64,000 nt of DNA from Acidobacteriota bacterium (GCA_018001935.1 JAGNHB010000021.1:16341-80340); one strand, 5' to 3'. Shown: positions 7,903 through 17,133, numbered from the stretch's first letter. Notes: generated from the sequence alone by a model not told the origin. Program-made: numbers and translations.

Positions 7903-8634
7903 CTACTTCCCCGGCCCCTCCTCGTCCACTTCCGCCGTGATCTTCTCCAGGAAGACGAACAGAAAGTGGTAGGCGTCCTCCACGGTGGGCCAGGGGGTCG
8001 CGGGGCGGTGGCGCAGGGCGAGGAGGTCCCGGTAGGTTCGTGCCTCGAACCCGTAGTGCCGGGCCGCGGCGTCGATGAAGTCCCCGCCGTGGCGCTCCAC
8101 CGACCGGTAGTCCACCCAGCGGTGCACGATGGCGGTCAGGGGGGGGAGGAACTGGCGCAGCGTCCCCACCAGGGCGGCCGAATCGGGGCGAAGGGCCAGG
8201 TAGGCCCGCCGCAGCTTGAAGGTGATGTTGCGCAGCTCCCGCTCGCTTTCGCGGCGGACCGCGCCGGGGGGCATCGTCAGGCCGGCCAGCGGGTCCGCCC
8301 CGTCCAGGACTTCGCAGGCGCGCTGCATCTCCAGGAACTTGACGGCGTACACGTCCAGCGACCGGCAGATCTCCTCGCGGCCGATGACGAACGGGGCGCA
8401 GCGGAAGGCGATGCGCGCGGCCTGGAGCGGTTCCGCCAGCGCGTCCAGCGTCGCGGGGTTGGCGTCGGCCACCACCAGGAGCATGTTGACGTCGGAGCGC
8501 TCGGGGTCGAAATCCCCCCGCACGGTGGAACCGTAGAGGGCCGCTGACACCAGGCCGTCCCCCAGCCGTCCCCGGAGGGTCCGGACCAGGGTCCCCGACG
8601 CTTCGAGGATCATCGATTTCGTGAGTTTTTTCAT
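7903..8634 (-). CDS. Nucleotidyltransferase-fold protein
   Basis: A 243-residue protein. The ATG at 8634 has a GGAG 6-7 nt upstream and is preferred over an upstream ATG at 8676. Residues about 25-60 contain the NTP_transf_2 signature LYGSTVRGDF followed by RSDVNMLLVV. In canonical members the Asp of SD and the residue two further on are the metal ligands; here the second is Asn. A later acidic region (FLEMQRACEVLDGADPL) fits the rest of the domain. The C-terminal half is helical and unassigned. It sits between the Gly-Cys-tailed membrane protein (57 bp) and the radical SAM gene (64 bp), so all three are probably co-transcribed. It could transfer a nucleotide to a protein or small molecule, or act as a non-catalytic binder. 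Confidence 0.82.
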   Translation of the reverse strand: MKKLTKSMILEASGTLVRTLRGRLGDGLVSAALYGSTVRGDFDPERSDVNMLLVVADANPATLDALAEPLQAARIAFRCAPFVIGREEICRSLDVYAVKFLEMQRACEVLDGADPLAGLTMPPGAVRRESERELRNITFKLRRAYLALRPDSAALVGTLRQFLPPLTAIVHRWVDYRSVERHGGDFIDAAARHYGFEARTYRDLLALRHRPATPWPTVEDAYHFLFVFLEKITAEVDEEGPGK

Positions 8635-8691
8635 GCTTGTCTCCGAAGATGGGAACCGGTTTGGGGGAAATCGCACGGGAGGGCTGCCGGG

Positions 8692-9645
8692 TCAGCCGCC
8701 GCAGCCGCCGCCGCACCCTCCGCCGCAGCCGCCCCCGCAGCCGCTTCCGCAGCCGGAACTGGTGGACGAGGAGGGCTCCACCCACCGCAGGGTGGAACCG
8801 ATCCGGTCGTACGCCGTCCCGGCCAGCACGCCGGTGCCCCCCGCGGCCATGGCCATCCAGAAAACGGCTTCCGTGGACGGGGCCCCGAGGCCGCGGACCA
8901 TGCGAACGGCATCCCGGGTGTCCCCGCGGACCCTCTTCAGGAAACGGCGGCCCTCGGGGGTCGCCCGGGGGACCTGGAGGACGAAAGCCAGGGCCACGGG
9001 AAGGACGAACAGGAGGAGGAAGAGGTACCCCACGTTGGAGCGGCCGACGGAAAAAGCCCCCACCAGGCGCGCCAGGCCGACACCGAAGATCGTGAGGACG
9101 CCGAACCACAGGAGGGTCTGGAGGGGGCGGCGCTGGTCCGGGGTGGGGGAAAGCCCCGCCGCCTCCAGCTCGCGGCGGATCGGAACGCTGAGTTCGGCCA
9201 CCCGCGTCTTCGCGGTCTTTTTCAGGTCCGCGAAGGTCGACTGGTCGGCGGCGGCGCACACGGCCGCGTCGATGGCGTCCAACCGCTCCAGGACGCCGGG
9301 GTCCGTCGGGCGGTCGACGAAGTCCACGCGTTTGCCGTCGGCCGACAGCAGGCCCATGCTGCAGAGCCTGAGGACCGCCGTCTCGATGACGGCATCCTCC
9401 CCTCCCCGGAGATAGGCCACGGTGTAAAGCCCGGGGTAGACCGACATCCGGGCGGGGTACCGCGACAGGATGACGTGGCGCACCAGGTAACCCACCACGA
9501 GGAGGCCGAGGAAGAGCACGACGTAGAACCCCAGGAAATCCGGGCCGTCCAGCCACCCCAGGAAGGGATTCCGGGCGGTCTCGGGAACCGGCGCCGCGAG
9601 GGCCGTGCTCAGGGGCGGTATCGTTGGGGAAGCGAGCTGAATCAT
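8692..9645 (-). CDS. Membrane protein with Gly-Cys-rich C-terminal tail (TIGR04222-like)
   Basis: A 317-residue protein. A hydrophobic segment lies at about 37-58, then a soluble part with AYLRGGEDAVIETAVLRLCSMGLL (about 87-110), which is the pattern I recall from the TIGR04222 membrane-protein family. Further hydrophobic segments lie at about 184-203, 208-226 and 270-290. The protein ends in GCGSGCGGGCGGGCGGGCGG, so five of the last 20 residues are Cys at regular 4-residue spacing. Such a tail is known for the family but its purpose is not. As the first gene of the operon with a SPASM radical SAM enzyme, the tail is the obvious candidate for modification or metal binding (inference). The tail DNA itself is a (GGCGGCTGC)-like repeat, so length variation between strains is likely. 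Confidence 0.8.
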   Translation of the reverse strand: MIQLASPTIPPLSTALAAPVPETARNPFLGWLDGPDFLGFYVVLFLGLLVVGYLVRHVILSRYPARMSVYPGLYTVAYLRGGEDAVIETAVLRLCSMGLLSADGKRVDFVDRPTDPGVLERLDAIDAAVCAAADQSTFADLKKTAKTRVAELSVPIRRELEAAGLSPTPDQRRPLQTLLWFGVLTIFGVGLARLVGAFSVGRSNVGYLFLLLFVLPVALAFVLQVPRATPEGRRFLKRVRGDTRDAVRMVRGLGAPSTEAVFWMAMAAGGTGVLAGTAYDRIGSTLRWVEPSSSTSSGCGSGCGGGCGGGCGGGCGG

Positions 9646-9815
9646 GAGAAGGATCCCCGGGAGGGTGCTCGACGTTTTCCTTTACCTGCGATTCTCCCCC
9701 AATCTACCACAAGACCCCGGCACAGACAAGCGGGACGAAAAGGGGAACACCCTCCCCGTTCGGTGTCGCACGACACGGAACCGGAAAAATCCACCCGAAT
9801 ACAACCAAAGGTGTA

Positions 9816-9845
9816 TTGACTTCGAAAACGCCGTTCCGATACACT
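9816..9845 (+). promoter_or_regulatory. Sigma-70-like promoter for the M35-type peptidase
   Basis: TTGACT at 9816-9821 and TACACT at 9840-9845 are separated by 18 nt, about 38 nt before the peptidase ATG. It is a good match in an otherwise GC-rich region. Confidence 0.55.
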
Positions 9846-9882
9846 TATGTCAAATTTGATCTCTTCCAAGGAGGAAGGCCGC

Positions 9883-10959
9883 ATGAAACGCACGACTGTC
9901 CTGATTCTGATGGTTCTTGCTCTGGCTTTCACGGGGGTGGGTCTGGCGGAGCAGCAGGGCCGTGACCGGGGTCCCGAATTCTCGACCCGCGTGGAGACGC
10001 TGCCGTGGTACACGCCTGCCGAGCCCATGAACGTGAGATTCACGCTGGAAAACGGCAGCGCCGAGGCCCTCTGGGTGCTGCGCTGGCAACTGCCTTCCGA
10101 CGACATCGACGCCAACCTCTTCGAGGTCACGTGCAACGGCAAGCCCGTGACCTACACCGGCCCGCTCGTCAAGCGGGCCGCCCCGACGGCCGAGGACTAC
10201 GTCCTGGTCAACCCCGGCGAGGCGCTCTCCGTCCTGTTCGACCCCTCCGCCGTCTACGACATGACGGCCCAGGGCCAGTACACCATCAAGTACCGGGTGC
10301 AGGGCCTCTATGCCCGCAAGGAAGCCCCCGGCGCCGACCAGCCCTCCTTCCCCGCCGAGCGCGCGCGGGTGATGGCGGCCCAGCCGGCCGGCTTCTGGTT
10401 CGAGGGGATCGAGAAACCCCAGACGCCGCCCTCGGTGTTCGAGCCCACCCTCATGGGCATCGGCGGCTACACCAAGTGCACCACCTCCCAGCAGAGCACC
10501 CTGGTGACGGCGCACAACAACGCCAAGACCATCGCCAGCAAGGCCCAGTCCCACCTGGCGGCCAACCCGAACGGCAGCAGCCTCTACACCTACTGGTTCG
10601 GCACGTACAGTTCCTCCCGCTTCAACACGGTGAAGAGCCACTATGCCTCCGTCTACGACGCGTTCGCCAACAAGTCGGTGACCTACAACTGCAGCTGCAA
10701 GCAGAACTACTACGCCTACGTCTACCCGACCAAGCCCTACACCATCTACCTCTGCAAGGTGTTCTGGCAGGCCCCGGCCCTCGGCCGTGACTCCAAGGCC
10801 GGCACCCTGGTCCACGAGATGACCCACTTCAACGTCACCTGCGGGACCGACGACTACGTCTACGGCGCCACCGGGGCCCACAACCTGGCCGTGTCCGACC
10901 CGGCCAAGGCCGTCGACAACGCCGACAACCACGAGTACTTCGCCGAGGACCAGCCCTGA
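9883..10959 (+). CDS. Secreted M35-type (aspzincin) metalloendopeptidase
   Basis: A 358-residue exported zinc peptidase. AAGGAGG lies 8 nt before the ATG at 9883 and is followed by a 23-residue signal peptide (MKRTTVLILMVLALAFTGVGLA). Residues about 25-150 form a beta-rich pro- or accessory region. The catalytic domain begins near 190 and contains HEMTHF (H311, E312, H315), with the third ligand expected at D324 in GTDDYVYG, the aspzincin GTxDxxYG motif. Paired Cys in YNCSCKQNYY, YLCK and NVTCG suggest disulfides. The catalytic part resembles peptidyl-Lys metalloendopeptidases and deuterolysins, which cleave extracellular proteins. It is a single-gene unit with a strong promoter and a rho-independent terminator. 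Confidence 0.92.
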   Translation: MKRTTVLILMVLALAFTGVGLAEQQGRDRGPEFSTRVETLPWYTPAEPMNVRFTLENGSAEALWVLRWQLPSDDIDANLFEVTCNGKPVTYTGPLVKRAAPTAEDYVLVNPGEALSVLFDPSAVYDMTAQGQYTIKYRVQGLYARKEAPGADQPSFPAERARVMAAQPAGFWFEGIEKPQTPPSVFEPTLMGIGGYTKCTTSQQSTLVTAHNNAKTIASKAQSHLAANPNGSSLYTYWFGTYSSSRFNTVKSHYASVYDAFANKSVTYNCSCKQNYYAYVYPTKPYTIYLCKVFWQAPALGRDSKAGTLVHEMTHFNVTCGTDDYVYGATGAHNLAVSDPAKAVDNADNHEYFAEDQP

Positions 10960-10988
10960 TCCCCGGCACAGCCTAAACGGTCCGATTC

Positions 10989-11019
10989 GGGCGGGAACGA
11001 TGGTTTCCCGCCCTTTTTT
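10989..11019 (+). terminator. Rho-independent terminator after the M35-type peptidase
   Basis: A 9-bp stem GGGCGGGAA/TTCCCGCCC with a 7-nt loop is followed directly by six T. Confidence 0.9.
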
Positions 11020-11192
11020 ATTGGGAAACCCCACGACACGAGGGATATTGTTCCAGGGACCCTCGCCGATCCCTTCCCCGTGTACCCTTGCGCCCCCGTG
11101 TTGCCTTGTCAGCCCCTGTTCCCTTGTTTTCCGGCGGCGGTTGGGGTAGAAAGGGGGGGCGACCGATTCGCCGGATATCAGGAGGTCAAGCG

Positions 11193-14177
11193 ATGCGTTC
11201 GTTCTTTCCCTGGTTGACCCTGTTGCTCCCGCTCTCCCTGGCGGCGACCCCGACGGACACACCCGCCCCGGACCGGAAACCCGTCATCTTCTGCGCCCGG
11301 GCCGGCGTCGATTTCGGAACGGTCCTGCAGGGGCGGAAAGTCAGCCACACCTTCGTGGTGGAGAACCACGGGGACGCCCCCCTCAACATCTCCGGCGTGG
11401 TCCCCAACTGCAACTGCACCACGGCGGACATCACCCGGCAGATCGTCGAGCCCGGGACCAGCGCCTTCGTCCGGGCCGTCTTCGATTCCTCCGAGTTCGA
11501 CGGGCCCGTGGGCAAAACCATTTTCGTGTCCAGCGACGACCCCGAACGGCCCACCCTCAACCTGGATTTCAAGGCGAACGTCCTCCGGCCCTACACCACC
11601 GAGCCCTACCCCGCCGACTTCCGTCGGGTCAGCCGCAACGCCGATTTCGAGATGAAACTGGCCTTCCGGGGCCGCGAGGGGCGGCAAGGCGCCATCCGCT
11701 CCGTGTCGGTGGAGAAGGCGACCTGTTTCGAGGCCCGCTTCACACCCGGGACCGACGCGGGGCCCGCCGTCGTCGTGCTCCGGCTCAAACCCGGCGCGCC
11801 GCCCCACGCCGTGGAGGCCACCCTCGTGGTGACCGTGGACGACCCGGAGTTCCCCGTCGTGCGCATCCCGCTCCGCGGGCAGTTGCTGGACGACGTCACG
11901 GTCTTCCCCGCGGCGCTCGACTTCGGCACCCTGGAACCGGGGGCCGCCTTCCCCCGCAAGGTTTTCGCCCTCGTCGCCAATCCCGCCGTCACGCTCCGAA
12001 CGGTGGAGTTCACCCCCCCGTTCTTTTCCGCCACCGTCGCGAAACGGGCGTCGACCCTGTCGGCCGGGCCCGCCGGGGCCGCGCCCGAACCCGAAGCCGT
12101 CGAAGTCTCGGTGAGCGTCAAGCCCGATGCGCCCCCGGGTCCGGTCAAGGGTTCCATGGCCCTGAAGACCGACAGCCGGGAACAGCCCGTGATCACCCTC
12201 CCCCTGGCCGGGGCGGTGGCCGCCGTCGCCCCGCCGCTGGACCTCGACGCCGTGAGGCGCCACGGGTCCGACCGCTACGACGGGAACGACCTGGGGTGCA
12301 CGTGGACGGCGGCGGAGACCGGTTTCAAGCTGTGGGCGCCTACTGCCCGGAGCGTGGACGTCCTGCTCTTCCCCGGCCCCGCCGCCCCCGGCTTCACCCG
12401 TCATGCCATGACGCGGGGGCCTGCCGGCACGTGGTCGCTGGCCCTCCCCGGAGACCATGAGGGGAAGTACTACCTCTACGAGACCGTGTTTGCGAGGGCC
12501 GGGAACGCGGGGGGCACCGTCACGTTCCGGGTGAATGACCCCTGTGCCCGGGGCTGCTCCGCCAACTCCGGGCGGACCCTGATCTACGACCCCCGGAAGA
12601 CCGACCCCCCGGGGTGGGCGAAGGACCGCCCCGTCACCCTGCACTCCCCCACCGACGCCGTGATCTGCGAGATGCACCTGCGGGACGTCTCCATCCACCC
12701 CTCGTCCGGGGTCCCGCCGGCCCACCGGGGGAAGTACCTGGGGGCGGTGCAGGGCGGCACCCGGTCTCCCGAGGGCCTGGCCACGACCCTCGACCACCTG
12801 GCGGAGCTGGGCGTGACCCACGTCCACCTGCTCCCGACCTTCGACTACGGCACCGGGGACGAGACCGAGCCCGCCGCCCGCTACACCTGGTACAACTGGG
12901 GCTACGACCCCGTCCTGTACAACGCGCCCGAGGGCTCCTACGCCTCCGACCCCGACGGCACGGCCCGCCAGCGGGAGTTCAAGCAGATGGTCCAGGCCTT
13001 CCACCGCCGGGGGATCGGCGTGGTGCTGGACTGCGTCTACAACCACACCTTCCGGACGGGGGGCGACCCCTTCTCCGTCTTCGACAAGGTCTTTCCCGGC
13101 TACTACTACCGCTTCAACCCCGACGGCACCTACGCCGACGGGAGCCAGTGCCGCAACGAGGTGGCCTCGGAGCGGCCCATGGTGCGGAAGTTCATCGTGG
13201 ACTCCATCCGGCACTGGCTCGAGGAGTACCACGTGGACGGGTTCCGCTTCGACCTCATGGGCCTCATGGACCGGGAGACCATGCTGGAGCTGGCCCGGGA
13301 AGCCCGCCGGGTCAACCCGGGCGTCCTCCTCTACGGCGAGGGGTGGGACATGGGGTCGATCCTGAAACCGGATGAGAAGTTCAAGCAGGCCAACGTGGGC
13401 GGCACCGGCGTCGCGGCCTTCAATGACGGGATCCGGGACAACCTCAAGGGCGACGTGTTCGACGCCGCCTCGAAGGGCTTCGTCCAGGGCGCCGGCCCCT
13501 GGCTGGACATGGACCGCCTGAAGAAGCACGTCCTGGGCGCGGGGACCGGGCGGGACAAGACGGACATCCCCGTCCGTTCCCCCACCGAGACCGTCAACTA
13601 CGTCTCCTGCCACGACAACCTCTGCCTGATGGACAAGCTGAAGGCCTCCGTCCCGGACGCGGCGCCGGGGACCCGGGTCCGGATGGCCTGCCTGGCCCAC
13701 GCCGTGGTCCTGACTTCCCAGGGCATCCCCTTCCTCCACCTGGGCGACGACTTCGGCCGGAGCAAGAACGGCGTCGAAAACTCCTTCAACAACAACGACC
13801 CGGCGGTGAACCCCGTGGACTGGTCCCTCAAGGCCGCCAACCGGGAAATGTTCAACTTCCACCGGGGGCTCGTCGCGCTGCGGAGGGCCCACCCCGCCTT
13901 CCGGATGAGCGTCGCCTCGGTGGTGGGCCGGCACGTCCGGTTCCTGGAGGGCCTGCCGGAGAACGTCCTGGCCTACGTCCTCCACGGCCGGGCGAACGGC
14001 GACCCCTGGGCGGAGATCCTCGTGGCCTTCAACGGGACCGCCGCCCCGCAGACCCTGGCGGCGCCGGGCCGGTGGGAGGTGGTCGTGGACGGGCTGTCCG
14101 CGGGGACGAAAACGTTGTCGACGGCGAAGGACACCGTGAAGATCGCCCCGTTCTCGGCCCTGGTGGCGCACCGGTAG
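11193..14177 (+). CDS. Exported DUF1573 / type I pullulanase fusion
   Basis: A 994-residue protein; AGGAGG is 7 nt before the ATG at 11193. A signal peptide covers residues 1-18. Residues about 28-350 hold two or three beta-sandwich domains of the DUF1573/ASPM-SPD-2-Hydin type ([20 protein letters not shown]; a second repeat starts at [12 protein letters not shown]). Residues about 370-460 are CBM48-like ([17 protein letters not shown]). A GH13 barrel follows with the type I pullulanase hallmark YNWGYDP (from Y567), nucleophile D687 in GFRFDLMG, acid/base E716 in GEGW and HDN (H807, D808). It should hydrolyse alpha-1,6 bonds of pullulan or branched alpha-glucans in the periplasm or outside. 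The DUF1573 fusion is unusual; such domains more often occur alone or in adhesin-like proteins. Confidence 0.93.
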   Translation: MRSFFPWLTLLLPLSLAATPTDTPAPDRKPVIFCARAGVDFGTVLQGRKVSHTFVVENHGDAPLNISGVVPNCNCTTADITRQIVEPGTSAFVRAVFDSSEFDGPVGKTIFVSSDDPERPTLNLDFKANVLRPYTTEPYPADFRRVSRNADFEMKLAFRGREGRQGAIRSVSVEKATCFEARFTPGTDAGPAVVVLRLKPGAPPHAVEATLVVTVDDPEFPVVRIPLRGQLLDDVTVFPAALDFGTLEPGAAFPRKVFALVANPAVTLRTVEFTPPFFSATVAKRASTLSAGPAGAAPEPEAVEVSVSVKPDAPPGPVKGSMALKTDSREQPVITLPLAGAVAAVAPPLDLDAVRRHGSDRYDGNDLGCTWTAAETGFKLWAPTARSVDVLLFPGPAAPGFTRHAMTRGPAGTWSLALPGDHEGKYYLYETVFARAGNAGGTVTFRVNDPCARGCSANSGRTLIYDPRKTDPPGWAKDRPVTLHSPTDAVICEMHLRDVSIHPSSGVPPAHRGKYLGAVQGGTRSPEGLATTLDHLAELGVTHVHLLPTFDYGTGDETEPAARYTWYNWGYDPVLYNAPEGSYASDPDGTARQREFKQMVQAFHRRGIGVVLDCVYNHTFRTGGDPFSVFDKVFPGYYYRFNPDGTYADGSQCRNEVASERPMVRKFIVDSIRHWLEEYHVDGFRFDLMGLMDRETMLELAREARRVNPGVLLYGEGWDMGSILKPDEKFKQANVGGTGVAAFNDGIRDNLKGDVFDAASKGFVQGAGPWLDMDRLKKHVLGAGTGRDKTDIPVRSPTETVNYVSCHDNLCLMDKLKASVPDAAPGTRVRMACLAHAVVLTSQGIPFLHLGDDFGRSKNGVENSFNNNDPAVNPVDWSLKAANREMFNFHRGLVALRRAHPAFRMSVASVVGRHVRFLEGLPENVLAYVLHGRANGDPWAEILVAFNGTAAPQTLAAPGRWEVVVDGLSAGTKTLSTAKDTVKIAPFSALVAHR

Positions 14178-14221
14178 CCGCCCGCCGGCGTGCGGCGGCG
14201 GCAATCGTCGGAATCCCGTCA

Positions 14222-14285
14222 GAGCCGCGCGCGTAAGCAAGCGGTAAATGCTATTTATTTAACCGCTTGCTTACGCGCGCGGCTC
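14222..14285. repeat. 64-bp near-perfect inverted repeat
   Basis: Arms of about 28 nt (GAGCCGCGCGCGTAAGCAAG.. and its complement) flank a short AT-rich centre, between the convergent pullulanase and methyltransferase genes. It could act as a bidirectional transcription stop. The arm sequence TTGCTTACGCGCGCGGCTC recurs at 25021-25096. Confidence 0.9.
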
Positions 14286-14340
14286 CGACTCGTTTCGGGC
14301 CCGGGCCTTGGTGAGTTTGTTGTTCAGTCGTCGAGAGCCC

Positions 14341-14423
14341 CGCGAAAAGTGCCTTCACCCTTCGGATGATGGCCTGAAAATGGCTTTACAGACACTTCTC
14401 CGTTTGGTTTCCGGCTTTTTGCG
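14341..14423 (+). repeat. Copy A of the 84-bp CGCAAAAAGT element
   Basis: It starts CGCGAAAAGTGCC and ends GGCTTTTTGCG, so its ends are inverted repeats. It aligns by eye along its full length with copies at 36580-36663 and 56164-56247; the most similar parts are GGGTGATGGC-like and GGCTTTACA. This is the most diverged copy. Confidence 0.75.
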
Positions 14424-14481
14424 GCCTTGTCGGCCAGTGACCGACCCGCGTCGGGACGACGCGTGCGAACCTTGGGCGGGC

Positions 14482-15129
14482 TCAGGTTTTCCGGCCCATG
14501 GCGAAGATCCGCTCGTTGCGGATCTCGAAGTCGTAGGGATTCCTCCGCTCCAGAAAATCGACCGCGAAACCGGCGCCCGTGAAGAGACCGGCGATCTCCG
14601 CTTCCGTGAACAGGGCGAAGTAGATCTCGGTTTCGATCCCCAGCAGGTCTCCGGCCATACCTTCGGTGTCCCCGGCCTTGACGGCGACCAGGAGGGAGCC
14701 CCCCGGCTTCAGGACCCGTCGGAATTCGGTAAAATACCTGGAAGCAAAACGCTTGGGTGCATGGATGATGGAATAGTAAGCGAGGATGCCGTCGAAGGAA
14801 TCACCGGGGAAGCGCATGCCCGCCATGTCCTCGCGCCGGAAGTGCATGCCCGGGTGAAGCGACCGGGCGAGGGCGACGCAGCGGTCGGAGATGTCCACGC
14901 CGACCACGTTCAACCCCTTGTCGAAGAGGTAGCGGCCGAGGTGCCCCGACGGGCCGCACCCGGCGTCGCAGATCGACGAGCCGGGTGGAAAGCGGCCGGC
15001 GAAGGCGTCGAGCAGGTCGCGGTCGTAGGCCTTTGTCCTCAGTTCGTCGGCGAAGCGCTGATGGTAGGTTTCCGCGGCAAGGTTGTAGGCCTGGCGCGTT
15101 TTCCCGTGAATCTGCCGCAGGTGGGGCAC
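14482..15129 (-). CDS. Class I SAM-dependent methyltransferase
   Basis: A 215-residue protein from the GTG at 15129, chosen because GAGGA lies 7 nt upstream and the protein opens with a helix (QIHGKTRQAYNLAAETYHQRF) typical of small methyltransferases; the longer frame upstream is low-complexity. Motif I is SICDAGCGPSGHLG, the motif II acid is VVGVDIS, and FDGILAYYSIIHAP plus LKPGGSLLVAVK complete the SAM pocket. The Methyltransf_11/25 type is clear, but the substrate is not. It is convergent with the pullulanase and divergent from the DUF1566/dockerin gene. Confidence 0.85.
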   Translation of the reverse strand: MPHLRQIHGKTRQAYNLAAETYHQRFADELRTKAYDRDLLDAFAGRFPPGSSICDAGCGPSGHLGRYLFDKGLNVVGVDISDRCVALARSLHPGMHFRREDMAGMRFPGDSFDGILAYYSIIHAPKRFASRYFTEFRRVLKPGGSLLVAVKAGDTEGMAGDLLGIETEIYFALFTEAEIAGLFTGAGFAVDFLERRNPYDFEIRNERIFAMGRKT

Positions 15130-15539
15130 AACCGGATCCTCGACTGATGATGGGGCCCACCTCTCGCGGAGAAGACCGCGAACCCGGCCGAGATGCCGGA
15201 GGTGGCCGAAGCCCGTCGCTCTCCTCAGTCTGCATCGGCTTCCGGGCGATTGACAAGCTTTTTCTGCGGTCGAACGGGAAGCCCGTCGATCGAGGGCCCG
15301 GCGAGCGGGACGGCCAGGGGTGGCCCCAGGCTGAACCGGGTGGCTCCCGCCGGCATCGGGGGCTCGGAGGGGGAAGGGCTCCGGCAGGCATGGTCGAGTC
15401 ACCGGGCCGGAATCGACGGATGTTGCCGGAGGGTGTGAAACAAGGCCTCCCTCGGCGGGTTAGAAGGAGCGGGGGAGCCCGGCGGAGGGTCATCCCGTCT
15501 GAAGGGCCCCCGGGGGGAATCCCGAGTGGAGCGTTCTTC
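15130..15539. other. 410-bp intergenic region between divergent genes
   Basis: It should hold promoters for the methyltransferase (minus) and the DUF1566/dockerin gene (plus). A TTGACA occurs at about 15251 but lacks a matching -10. I see no gene or clear repeat. Confidence 0.5.
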
Positions 15540-17042
15540 ATGAACAACCCGATTGCGTTGGAAATCCTGGCGGTGATGTTTCTCCTGGCGCCATCCGTCA
15601 CCGCGGCCCAGGGTGCGGCGGCAGTCCCACCGGCCCCGGCCGCGTCGCTGCCGTACCCCATCGTCGACACCGGCCAGGTCACGTGCTACAACAACGCGTC
15701 CCCGATCGCGGCCCCGTCCGCCGGCCAGCCCTTCCACGGGCAGGACGCCCAGATCGCCGGGCGGCAGCCGTCCTACACCCTCGGCGCGGACGGCCTGACG
15801 GTGGCGGACAACGTCACGGGACTCACGTGGCAGCGCAGCCCGGACACCAACGGGGACGGCGTCATCAACGTCAGCGACAAGTTCACCTGGGCCCAGGCGC
15901 AGTCGCGGCCCGCGGCCCTCAACGCGGCGCACTACGGGGGTTTTGACGACTGGCGCCTCCCCACCATCAAGGAACTCTACTCGCTGATGAACTTCAACGG
16001 CGGAGACCCGAGCGGTTACAACGGCACCGACACCTCCGGCCTGACCCCCTTCATCGACACCGACTCCTTCGATTTCGCCTACGGCGACACCAGCGCCGGC
16101 GAGCGGATCATCGACGCCCAGTACGCGTCGTGCACCCTCTATGTCTACACTGCCGGCGGGACGAAAACGAAACTTTTCGGGCTCAACCTGGCCGACGGCC
16201 GGATCAAGGGGTACGACCTTCAAATGCCGGGTGGGGCGGAGAAGACCTTCCTCGTCCAGTGCGTGCGGGGCAACCCGGATTACGGCGTCAACCACTTCGT
16301 GGACAACGGCGACCAGACCGTCACCGACCTGGCCACGGGCCTGATGTGGTCCAGGGCCGACAGCGGCGCCGCCCTGAACTGGCAGGACGCCCTGGCCTGG
16401 GTGCAGGCGAGGAACGCGGCCAATTTTCTGGGGCACTCCGACTGGCGCCTGCCCAACGCCAAGGAACTCCAGTCGATCCTGGACTACACCCGCTCGCCGG
16501 ACACCAGCGGCACCGCGGCCATCGACCCCGTGTTCGCCGCGACCGCCTTCGTCGACGAGGGCGGCGCGGCCGACGCCCCCTGGTACTGGACCGGGACCAC
16601 CCACACCACCTGGAACGGCATGGGCGCCAACGCCGTCTACCTGTGCTTCGGCCGGGCGGGAGGGTGGCAGAAGTCGCCCCCCTCCGCCGCGTGTTACACC
16701 CTCTTCGACGTCCACGGCGCGGGCGCCCAGCGCAGCGACCCGAAGACCCTCGGCGGCCGGGTGGTCATCGGCACCGCCTGCGCCGGCGGCACGGCCTACG
16801 GTCTCGGCCCGCAGGGGGACGTGCAGCGGGGGGTGAACTTCGTCCGCCTGGTGAGGGACGCGGGGTCGGCGCCCACCGTGGGCGACCTGAACGCCGACGG
16901 CGCCGTGAACGCCGCCGACCTGGCCCTCCTGGCGGGCATCCTGGCCGGAAACGTGACGACGGCGCCGTCCGCGGCCGACGTCAACCAGGATGCCGCCGTC
17001 AACGTCATCGACCTGGTGGACCTGGTTCGCCTGGTGCTCTGA
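15540..17042 (+). CDS. Exported protein with two DUF1566 (Lcl) domains and a dockerin
   Basis: A 500-residue protein; ATG at 15540 with GTGGAGC upstream, followed by a signal peptide (about residues 1-23). Two DUF1566/Lcl C-terminal domains follow (about 60-255 and 255-440), each with the DDWRLPTIKEL-type core (second copy SDWRLPNAKEL). Inside the first is an EF-hand-like loop, DTNGDGVINVSD. Residues about 447-500 are a type I dockerin with two calcium loops (GDLNADGAVNAADL and ADVNQDAAVNVIDL). Dockerins bind cohesins or calcium and anchor proteins in complexes, but no cohesin is seen in this window. The function is unknown; DUF1566 domains are common on surface proteins of Bacteria with many exported proteins. 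Confidence 0.88.
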   Translation: MNNPIALEILAVMFLLAPSVTAAQGAAAVPPAPAASLPYPIVDTGQVTCYNNASPIAAPSAGQPFHGQDAQIAGRQPSYTLGADGLTVADNVTGLTWQRSPDTNGDGVINVSDKFTWAQAQSRPAALNAAHYGGFDDWRLPTIKELYSLMNFNGGDPSGYNGTDTSGLTPFIDTDSFDFAYGDTSAGERIIDAQYASCTLYVYTAGGTKTKLFGLNLADGRIKGYDLQMPGGAEKTFLVQCVRGNPDYGVNHFVDNGDQTVTDLATGLMWSRADSGAALNWQDALAWVQARNAANFLGHSDWRLPNAKELQSILDYTRSPDTSGTAAIDPVFAATAFVDEGGAADAPWYWTGTTHTTWNGMGANAVYLCFGRAGGWQKSPPSAACYTLFDVHGAGAQRSDPKTLGGRVVIGTACAGGTAYGLGPQGDVQRGVNFVRLVRDAGSAPTVGDLNADGAVNAADLALLAGILAGNVTTAPSAADVNQDAAVNVIDLVDLVRLVL

Positions 17043-17104
17043 ACCCAGCCCGGATGAAACGGAAACACCCGGCCGCCGGCGGCGTATACCCTGCGAGGAC
17101 GGGC

Positions 17105-17133
17105 TTGACCGGGGCGAAAATCGGCGTTACAGT
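17105..17133 (+). promoter_or_regulatory. Sigma-70-like promoter for the TPR protein
   Basis: TTGACC at 17105-17110 and TACAGT at 17128-17133 are separated by 17 nt, about 75 nt before the ATG. Confidence 0.55.

Noticed and set aside
6693..9645. Selenobacteriocin (SbtA/SbtM) system
   Set aside because: The Gly-Cys tail is carried by a multi-pass membrane protein rather than a short precursor peptide, and no other system gene is seen; the similarity is only in tail composition.
15251..15274. Promoter with TTGACA on the plus strand
   Set aside because: The sequence 17 nt downstream (AACGGG) is not a -10, and it lies almost 300 nt from the gene.
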